DNA of 11,572 nucleotides, from assembly GCA_040510815.1 (NCBI GenBank), contig JBEVIH010000008.1, positions 1 through 11,572 of the forward strand, given 5' to 3'. The notes below the pieces were generated by a model. The model was not told where the DNA came from. It did not search any database and saw only the letters and a list, made by a program, of their open reading frames with translations. Positions 6,854 through 11,572 of this stretch are shown here, piece after piece (positions within the stretch are counted from its first letter, which is position 1; each line of letters opens with the position of its first letter). Source of the stretch: VAZQ01 sp040510815. Lineage in GTDB: Bacteria > Pseudomonadota > Alphaproteobacteria > Rhizobiales > Xanthobacteraceae. The position numbers and the translations under genes were made by a program.

Positions 6854-8101
6854 ATGAAGATCGAGACCATCAAATCCGGCGCGCCGCGACCGCTGGCCAA
6901 CTACAACGAATGCTTCAAGGTCGGGCCCTGGGTGTTCGCCGCGGGCCAGATCGCCAGCGACTACAAGACCGGCGTGGCGCCGGAGGCGCGCAAGAAGCCG
7001 GGATTTCCGTATTACGGCTGCGACATCAAGCTGCAGACGCACTACGTGCTCGGCAACCTCAAGAAGACCTTCGAGGCCGCCGGCAGCTCGCTCGATCACG
7101 TAATCAAGGCCCAGGTCTTCATGACCGACCTCGCCAACTTCAATGCCTTCGACGAGGTCTGGCGCGAATATTTCAAGGTGCCGCCGGCGCGCACCACGGT
7201 CGGCACCACCGGCCTCTTGGTGCCCGGAACATTGGTGGAGATCGACCTGATCGGCTACGCGCCGGGGCAGGGCATTGCCCACAAGGCGGTGCAGTCGGGC
7301 GTGCCGCGGCCGCTCGCGAACTACACCGAGGCCTTCACGGTCGGCAACCTGATCTTCGCGGCCGGGCAGCTGGCGAGCGACTTCAAGACCGGCATCCCGG
7401 CCGTGGCGCGCAAGGACCCGGCGTTCCCGTTCTACGGCTCGGACATCAAGAAGCAGGCCCGTTTCATTCTGGACAATCTCAAGCAGACCTTTGCGGCCGC
7501 CGGCGGCTCGCTCGACGACGTGCTCAAGGCCCAGGTGTTTCTCACCGACCTCAACGACTTCAACGCCCTCGACGAGGTCTGGAAGGAGTATTTCAAGGTG
7601 CCGCCGGCGCGCACGACCATCGGCACGTCCGGGCTGCTGGTCGCGGGCTCGCTGATCGAGATCGATCTGGTCGGCCAGATCAAAGGGGCGAAGCGGGAGG
7701 CGGTCACGTCGGGCAACCCCAAGCCGCTGGCCAACTACACCGAAGCGTTCCACACCGGCGACCTGGTGTTCGCGGCGGGACAACTCGCCTCGGACTTCGC
7801 CACCGGCGTGGCCCCGGAGGCCAAGGTCGATCCGGCATTTCCCTATTACGGCTCGCCGATCAAGAAGCAGACCCGCTACATCCTCAGCAACCTGAAGCGG
7901 ACCTTCGAAGCGGCGGGGAGCTCGCTCGACCAGGTGGTGAAGGCGCAGGTGTTCCTGACCGATCTCAATGATTTTTGCGCCTTCGACGAGGTCTGGAAGG
8001 AGTTCTTCAAGAACCCGCCGCCGCGCAGCACCGTCGGCACGTCCGGCCTGCTGATCGACGGCTGCCGCATCGAGATCGATCTGATCGGGGTGGCGGGGTA
8101 G
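6854..8101 (+). CDS. Triple-domain RidA (YjgF/YER057c/UK114) fusion protein
   Basis: This protein has 415 residues, about three times a normal RidA (roughly 130), and consists of three tandem RidA-like repeats starting near Ser8, Ser148 and Ser286. RidA enzymes hydrolyse reactive enamines and imines to ketones plus ammonia, and normally form homotrimers with active sites between subunits. Each repeat keeps the residues matching E. coli RidA Tyr17 (Y17, Y157, Y295), Arg105 (R113, R253, R391) and Glu120 (E129, E269, E407); the Asn88 position is Asp in all three. All repeats therefore look competent, with the deaminase-type Arg. Each carries about 12 extra residues ending FP[YF]YG (51-55, 191-195, 329-333). 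Repeat 3 deviates slightly (PPPRST instead of PPARTT, and DFC for DFN). The chain has no signal peptide or membrane segment and should be cytoplasmic. GGAGGA sits 5 bases before ATG 6854. As the last gene of the unit it may clear an enamine made by the acyl-CoA dehydrogenases; that role is inference. Confidence 0.93.
   Translation: MKIETIKSGAPRPLANYNECFKVGPWVFAAGQIASDYKTGVAPEARKKPGFPYYGCDIKLQTHYVLGNLKKTFEAAGSSLDHVIKAQVFMTDLANFNAFDEVWREYFKVPPARTTVGTTGLLVPGTLVEIDLIGYAPGQGIAHKAVQSGVPRPLANYTEAFTVGNLIFAAGQLASDFKTGIPAVARKDPAFPFYGSDIKKQARFILDNLKQTFAAAGGSLDDVLKAQVFLTDLNDFNALDEVWKEYFKVPPARTTIGTSGLLVAGSLIEIDLVGQIKGAKREAVTSGNPKPLANYTEAFHTGDLVFAAGQLASDFATGVAPEAKVDPAFPYYGSPIKKQTRYILSNLKRTFEAAGSSLDQVVKAQVFLTDLNDFCAFDEVWKEFFKNPPPRSTVGTSGLLIDGCRIEIDLIGVAG
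6875..7294 (+). repeat. RidA repeat 1 (residues 8-147)
   Basis: First of three tandem coding repeats, from SGAPRPLANY to a short Gly/Ala/Pro linker (YAPGQGIAHKAVQ). The key residues Tyr17, Arg113 and Glu129 are present. It differs from the other two at ANYNECF (ANYTEAF elsewhere) and at GQIASDY (GQLASDF elsewhere), so it looks like the most diverged copy at its N-terminal part. Confidence 0.85.
7169..7194 (+). repeat. 26-base exact direct repeat within the RidA gene (copy at 7589-7614)
   Basis: Bases 7169-7194 and 7589-7614 are identical and exactly 420 bases apart. They encode YFKVPPAR and the first base of the next Thr codon region, around the catalytic Arg of repeats 1 and 2. An additional 12-base match lies just upstream (7151-7162 and 7571-7582). 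Neighbouring synonymous positions differ, so this is a conserved patch of an older tandem duplication or a short conversion tract. Confidence 0.8.
7295..7708 (+). repeat. RidA repeat 2 (residues 148-285)
   Basis: Second coding repeat, offset 420 bases (140 codons) from repeat 1. Tyr157, Arg253 and Glu269 are conserved. It shares a 26-base exact match with repeat 1 (7589-7614 against 7169-7194) and the segment DLNDF with repeat 3. It ends in a lysine-rich linker (QIKGAKREAVT). Confidence 0.85.
7709..8101 (+). repeat. RidA repeat 3 (residues 286-415)
   Basis: Third coding repeat, offset 138 codons from repeat 2 because the linker is two residues shorter. Tyr295, Arg391 and Glu407 are conserved. 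It is distinct around the catalytic Arg (NPPPRSTVG) and has Cys374 and Cys404 where the others have Asn and Thr or Ser. The protein ends five residues after the final beta strand, with no added tail. Confidence 0.85.
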
Positions 8102-8109
8102 AGTGCGCC

Positions 8110-8895
8110 TCACCCGTTGCGATGCGCCGCGCCGGCGTCCACGGTCACGACCGTGCCGCTGACGTAGGACGCGCGCGGCGAGGCGAGGAACGTTACCACG
8201 TCGGCGACCTCGTCCGGCCGGCCCATGCGGCCGAACGGGAGATTGAGCTCGCGCTCGACGTCGCGCCAGCGCTCGGCCGAACCGAACTTGTTCTCGGCGA
8301 TCTTGCGCAGCACGCTTTCGGCGCGATCGGTGGCGGTGTAGCCGGGATTGACCCCGACCACCCGCACGCCGAAATCCGGCGCCTGGCTGCCGACCGAGCA
8401 GCTGAACGCCATCAGCGCGGCATTGCCGGTCGATCCGATGATGTAGCGGGCGAACAGCCGTTCTCCGGCATAGCCGATGATGTTCACGATCACGCCGTCG
8501 CGCCGTTGCTTCATCGCGTGAAAGATCGACCGGCATAGATTGATGTAGCCGAACACCTTGAGGTCCCAGGAGCGGCGCCAGACCTGGTCGCTGGTATCAT
8601 CGAGATCGCCGGCCGGATTCGACCCGGCATTGTTCACCAGGATGTCCACCCCGGCGCAGGCTTGCGCCAGTCGCTCCTGGTCCTCGACCCGGGAGAGATC
8701 GGCGCCGTGGAGGCGCACGTCGATGCCGGGCGCAGCCTGGCGGATGAGGTCGCGTGCCTGCTCGAGGGCGGGAGCGCCGCGCGCCGCGATGTCGAGGTGG
8801 CAGCCTTCGGCCGCCAGCGAGCGGGCGACCGCGAGACCAATCCCCTTGCTCGCCCCGGTGACGAGCGCGCGTTTGCCCTTCAACTTCAAGTCCAT
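8110..8895 (-). CDS. SDR-family protein, non-canonical active site
   Basis: Rossmann-fold SDR-like protein of 261 residues. TGASKGIG at 13-20 binds the nucleotide, Arg39 after the second strand suggests NADP(H), NNAG is at 88-91, and the C-terminal part has VSGTVVTVDAG. The catalytic region differs from classical SDRs: the Ser position falls on Gly141 (VNIIGYAG), and the Tyr151 segment reads YIIGSTGNAAL, so there is no Lys four residues after the Tyr and Asn158 stands where the Lys-A-A-L motif would normally be. From memory, a group of SDR-like proteins in proteobacterial catabolic clusters shares this GNAALMAF pattern, so it may be a distinct subfamily and not a decayed gene. ATG at 8895 has GGGAGG 6 bases upstream on the - strand; the open frame runs much further but is not coding there. 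It runs opposite to both neighbours and converges on the RidA gene with 8 bases between stops. Role in the pathway is unknown. Confidence 0.9.
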   Translation of the reverse strand: MDLKLKGKRALVTGASKGIGLAVARSLAAEGCHLDIAARGAPALEQARDLIRQAAPGIDVRLHGADLSRVEDQERLAQACAGVDILVNNAGSNPAGDLDDTSDQVWRRSWDLKVFGYINLCRSIFHAMKQRRDGVIVNIIGYAGERLFARYIIGSTGNAALMAFSCSVGSQAPDFGVRVVGVNPGYTATDRAESVLRKIAENKFGSAERWRDVERELNLPFGRMGRPDEVADVVTFLASPRASYVSGTVVTVDAGAAHRNG

Positions 8896-9117
8896 CGACG
8901 TCCTCCCTGGAGAGCGGCCGTTGCGGCGCTTCGTGCGCATCAAATCCTGCCGCGAGCGTTGAATGATCAATGGCTCCGCGCGCGCGTGGGGTATGCGTGA
9001 GTGGCGCGGGCGGCGCAAGCGGACGCTTGCCAATGCCGGGACTTCCCACCACGATGGCTCGGCAGCAATGGCGGGAACCGCCCGGGACCCGCGCGTGCGC
9101 GTCAAGTGGGAAATGTC
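8896..9117. promoter_or_regulatory. Divergent intergenic region between the - strand SDR and the acyl-CoA dehydrogenase pair
   Basis: This 222-base region should hold the promoters for both divergent units. On the - strand, TTGATC (8965-8970) is followed after 17 bases by GGATTT, a weak sigma-70-like arrangement that I would not trust alone. I saw no convincing + strand promoter. The region contains two inverted repeats: TTGA-ATGA-TCAA at 8959-8970, and the stronger palindrome at 9015-9030 listed separately. No small gene is supported here, although the + strand frame from GTG 9001 is open. Confidence 0.5.
9015..9030. promoter_or_regulatory. 16-base inverted repeat, candidate operator
   Basis: GCAAGCG-GA-CGCTTGC has perfect 7-base arms around a 2-base centre. 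It sits midway in the divergent region, about 120 bases from the SDR start and 88 bases before the acyl-CoA dehydrogenase start. The size and symmetry suit a dimeric repressor such as a TetR- or GntR-type acyl-CoA sensor, but no regulator gene is in the window. Chance occurrence in GC-rich DNA is possible. The arms are too short and lack a T run to be a terminator. Confidence 0.4.
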
Positions 9118-10182
9118 GTGAGCGAGAGCGGAGATATCGTCACCGACACCGCGACGCGAATCTTCGCGGACCTTGCCGACCCGCAGACCGTCAACAGTGC
9201 CAAGGACGGCTACTGGAAGGCGCCGCTCTGGCAGGCGCTCGCCGACGCCGGGCTGACGCTGGCCTGGGTGCCGGAGGATCAAGGCGGCGCCGGCGCGTCG
9301 CTCGCCGACGGGTTCAAGGTTCTCGGTGTGGCGGGGCGGTTTGCGGCGCCGGTCCCGCTGGCCGAGACATTGCTCGCCGGGTGGCTCCTCTCGCGCGCTG
9401 GGATTTCCTCGCCCGCCGGCGCCATGACGGTCGCGCCGGCGCGCCAGGGCGACCGCATTGCGCTCAACTCCGACGGCACGTTGAGCGGGCGCGCCCGCGC
9501 GGTGCCGTTCGCCGACGGCGCGCAGCACCTCGCGGTGCTCGCGTCGAGCGCGGCCGGACCCTCGGTCGCGCTGGTCGAGACCGCGGCCTGCCGGCTGGCC
9601 CAAGGCGCGAGCCTCGCCGGCGACGCCGCCAACACCGTGACCTTCGATCGCGTCGCGCCGCTGCGCGCCGCGCCGGCGCCGGCCGGCTTCGATCAGGCCT
9701 CGCTGATGCTGATGGGCGCGGCGGTGCGCAGCGTCGAGACCGCGGGCGCGCTGGAGGTGATCCTCGAGCTCAGTGTGCGCTATGCCAACGAGCGGGTCGC
9801 CTTCGAACGGCCGATCGGCAAGTTCCAGGCGGTGCAGCACAACTTGGCGCGGCTCGCCGGCGAGGTGGCGGCGGCGATGACCGCGTCGGGCTCCGCCGCC
9901 GACGCGATCGCGCAGGCCGACGGCTTCGACGACGCGGTGTTCCTCGAGGTCGCCGCCGCCAAGATCCGCTCCGCCGAGGCGGCCGAGGAGGGCGCGGCGA
10001 TCGCCCATCAGGTGCACGGCGCCATCGGCTTCACCCGCGAGCACGTCTTGCACCGCTTCACGCTGCGGCTGCTGGCCTGGCGCGACGACTTCGGCAACGA
10101 GAGCCAATGGGCGGCGGCGCTCGGCGACCGCGTGGCCGCTCGTGGCGCCGAGGAGTTCTGGCCGCTCGTCGCCTCGCGCTGA
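9118..10182 (+). CDS. Acyl-CoA dehydrogenase family protein, probably the partner (non-catalytic-base) subunit
   Basis: Flavoprotein-fold protein of 354 residues, at the short end of the acyl-CoA dehydrogenase family. An N-terminal helical part (PLWQALADAGLTLAWVPEDQGGAG, 37-60) leads to a reduced middle beta domain. The C-terminal domain has RVAFERPIGKFQAVQH at 226-241 and HQVHGAIGFTREHVLHRF at 298-315, both typical FAD and dimer-interface segments. No Glu is evident at either usual catalytic-base position (the MCAD Glu376 or isovaleryl-CoA dehydrogenase Glu254 equivalents). With a different dehydrogenase gene only 29 bases downstream, the pair resembles the heteromeric acyl-CoA dehydrogenases known from actinobacterial steroid degradation. 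The GTG at 9118 was chosen because the protein then begins at the expected family N-terminus, with GGGA 6 bases upstream. GTG 9106 and GTG 9001 are in-frame alternatives, but the latter would add an uncharacteristic Arg/Pro-rich stretch. Confidence 0.88.
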   Translation: MSESGDIVTDTATRIFADLADPQTVNSAKDGYWKAPLWQALADAGLTLAWVPEDQGGAGASLADGFKVLGVAGRFAAPVPLAETLLAGWLLSRAGISSPAGAMTVAPARQGDRIALNSDGTLSGRARAVPFADGAQHLAVLASSAAGPSVALVETAACRLAQGASLAGDAANTVTFDRVAPLRAAPAPAGFDQASLMLMGAAVRSVETAGALEVILELSVRYANERVAFERPIGKFQAVQHNLARLAGEVAAAMTASGSAADAIAQADGFDDAVFLEVAAAKIRSAEAAEEGAAIAHQVHGAIGFTREHVLHRFTLRLLAWRDDFGNESQWAAALGDRVAARGAEEFWPLVASR

Positions 10183-10211
10183 AAGACGTCACCGCAACGG
10201 ATCATTCGACC

Positions 10212-11372
10212 ATGACCGCAAACCTCCGCTTCGACCAGATCCGCCTGCCGCCGCAATGCGAGACGTTGCGGCGAGAGGTGCGCGCCTTCATCGCCGAGGA
10301 GGTGGCGGCCAGCACCTTCAACCCGGACCAGCCCGGGCATGGCGACTCGCACAATCGGGAACTGAGCCGCCGCATCGGCGCGCGCGGCTGGATCGGCATG
10401 ACCTGGCCGAAGAAATACGGCGGCCACGAGCGCAGCTTCCTCGACCGCTATGTCGTCACCGAGGAGTTCCGCGTAGTCAATGCGCCGGTGCGCCTGCACT
10501 TCGTGGCCGACCGCCAGAGCGGGCCGATCATCCTCAAATACGCGCCCGAGCACATCAAGATGGACATCCTGCCGCGCATCTGCCGCGGCGAAGTTTGCTT
10601 CGTCATCGGCATGAGCGAGCCGAACTCGGGCTCCGACCTGTTCGCGGCGAAGACCAAGGCGACCAGGACCGACGGCGGCTGGTTGATCAACGGCAGCAAG
10701 ATCTGGACCAGCAATGCGCATGTCGCCGACTACATGCTCGGCCTGTTCCGCACCTCGCCGCCGGCGAAGGACAACCGCCGCCACGGGCTCACCCAGTTCC
10801 TCGTCGACATGCGAACGCCCGGCATCAAGGTCAACCCGATCTACCAGCTCACCGGCCAGCACGATTTCAACGAAGTCGTGTTTGAGGACGCGTTCATGCC
10901 GGACGACCACGTGCTGGGCGAGATCGACGGCGCCTGGAAGCAGGCGACCAGCGAGCTCGCCTACGAGCGCAGCGGCCCGGAGCGGTTCCTGGAGACGTTC
11001 TACGTGCTGCTCGAGCTCATCCGCGCGCTCGGGCCGAAGCCGGACCGGCGCAGCGCCGAGGGGCTCGGCCGCCTGGTGGCGCAGCTGCATACGCTGCGGC
11101 GCATGTCGGTGTCGGTCAACGGCATGCTGCAGGCGGGGCTGGAGCCGGTGGTCGAGGGCTCGATCGTCAAGGACCTCGGCACGGTGTGGGAGCAGAAGCT
11201 GCCCGCGCGCGTGCGCGAGCTTGCCGCGTTCCTCGAGCCGGAGGCGACCAACCGCACGAGCCTGGAGGAGCAGATCGCGTTCGCCACCATGATCGCGCCC
11301 AAGCTCACGATCCAGGGCGGCACCACGGAGATCCTGCGCGGCATCATCGCCCGCGGGCTGGGCTTGCGGTGA
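10212..11372 (+). CDS. Acyl-CoA dehydrogenase, catalytic-type subunit
   Basis: FAD-dependent enzyme of 386 residues, normal family length, expected to introduce an alpha,beta double bond into an acyl-CoA and pass electrons to ETF. GMSEPNSGSDL at 133-143 and KIWTSNAHVAD at 163-173 are the flavin and substrate-binding segments of the middle domain. QGGTTEILRGIIAR at 368-381 is the C-terminal signature. The MCAD Glu376 position is Gly369; Glu252 in LAYERSG instead aligns with the alternative base used by isovaleryl-CoA dehydrogenase, so it is the likely catalytic residue. ATG 10212 follows the previous gene by 29 bases; its ribosome site is weak, which hints at coupling. Together with the preceding gene it probably forms a heteromeric complex. 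The chain length or ring nature of the substrate cannot be read from the sequence. Confidence 0.93.
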   Translation: MTANLRFDQIRLPPQCETLRREVRAFIAEEVAASTFNPDQPGHGDSHNRELSRRIGARGWIGMTWPKKYGGHERSFLDRYVVTEEFRVVNAPVRLHFVADRQSGPIILKYAPEHIKMDILPRICRGEVCFVIGMSEPNSGSDLFAAKTKATRTDGGWLINGSKIWTSNAHVADYMLGLFRTSPPAKDNRRHGLTQFLVDMRTPGIKVNPIYQLTGQHDFNEVVFEDAFMPDDHVLGEIDGAWKQATSELAYERSGPERFLETFYVLLELIRALGPKPDRRSAEGLGRLVAQLHTLRRMSVSVNGMLQAGLEPVVEGSIVKDLGTVWEQKLPARVRELAAFLEPEATNRTSLEEQIAFATMIAPKLTIQGGTTEILRGIIARGLGLR

Positions 11373-11572
11373 AATCGAGGTGAGTCGCCTTGGTGCCAGC
11401 GTCGCATATGCTTGTGCGCCTCATAGTAGCTTTCCCAATAGGTCAATCGCCGGGCCAGTAAGTAGTGGCGCGGCGGCTGCGATCGATGCGAGAACGGACA
11501 TCGGCGCGAACTCGAGATGATTCCTCTGCCGCCAGTCGTGACCGTTCGCTCGCTCATGGGTCGCGGCTTCGG
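11373..11572. other. Terminal 200 bases, no assignable gene
   Basis: No gene can be supported. Bases roughly 11395-11465 are visibly less GC-rich than the rest of the window. On the - strand two frames are open to the right edge. One begins MSERTVTTGG near 11557 and runs back into the dehydrogenase gene. The other ends at TGA (11421-11423) and could be the C-terminus of a gene entering from the right, with a hydrophobic last stretch (SVLASIAAAAPLLTG). A + strand frame is also open from GTG 11380 for about 47 codons. None shows a recognisable motif. No intrinsic terminator was found after the dehydrogenase stop. Confidence 0.5.

Noticed and set aside
6851..8536. - strand open frame crossing the RidA gene into the second SDR
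   Set aside because: It spans two real genes on different strands and shows only antisense-type composition. Its three similar blocks are just the RidA repeats read backwards.
9001..9117. Earlier GTG start for the first acyl-CoA dehydrogenase
   Set aside because: It would add 39 Arg/Pro/Gly-rich residues not expected in the family and would bury the palindrome; no good ribosome site precedes 9001.
8896..10107. Upstream extension of the - strand SDR frame
   Set aside because: The SDR N-terminus with its ribosome site is at 8895; the extension is the antisense of the first acyl-CoA dehydrogenase gene.
10200..10210. GATCATTCGAC before the second dehydrogenase resembles GATCATTCAAC on the - strand at 8958-8968
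   Set aside because: Only two imperfect 11-base occurrences, one of them inside an operon gap; not enough to claim a regulatory site.

Overview
This is a GC-rich, gene-dense chromosomal window, very probably from an alphaproteobacterium related to Bradyrhizobium/Rhodopseudomonas (Hyphomicrobiales). That placement is inferred from base composition, from strong GGAGG-type ribosome binding sites, and from the style of the gene set. It is not proven by any marker gene. No RNA genes, CRISPR arrays, insertion sequences or phage genes were seen.

Layout. Bases 102-8101 on the + strand form one tightly packed, probably single transcription unit. It encodes four parts of a branched-chain/hydrophobic-amino-acid-type ABC importer (livH, livM, livG, livF; no substrate-binding protein in the window), then a short-chain dehydrogenase-like protein (SDR), an acyl-CoA synthetase, a crotonase-fold protein, and an unusual 415-residue protein made of three tandem RidA domains. 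A second SDR-like gene (8110-8895) lies on the - strand, its stop only 8 bases from the RidA gene's stop. Across a 222-base divergent intergenic region that holds a near-perfect palindrome, two different acyl-CoA dehydrogenase genes (9118-10182 and 10212-11372) follow on the + strand. The last 200 bases hold no gene I can assign.

How the genes may work together. The set reads as an accessory catabolic module for an imported carboxylic acid: ABC uptake, activation to a CoA thioester, desaturation by an acyl-CoA dehydrogenase pair, hydration or hydrolysis by a crotonase, and redox steps by SDRs. No thiolase is present, so the pathway must be finished elsewhere. The RidA protein suggests that an enamine or imine is handled, which would fit a nitrogen-bearing or amino-acid-like substrate. 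The substrate cannot be read from the sequence.

Most notable. The triple RidA fusion keeps the Tyr, Arg and Glu of the RidA active site in all three repeats, so it looks like a single-chain version of the normal RidA homotrimer. Several neighbouring enzymes have altered catalytic residues: the first SDR has Gly in place of the catalytic Tyr, the second SDR lacks the usual Ser and Lys, and the crotonase lacks both hydratase glutamates. The module may therefore do chemistry that standard family labels would misreport.
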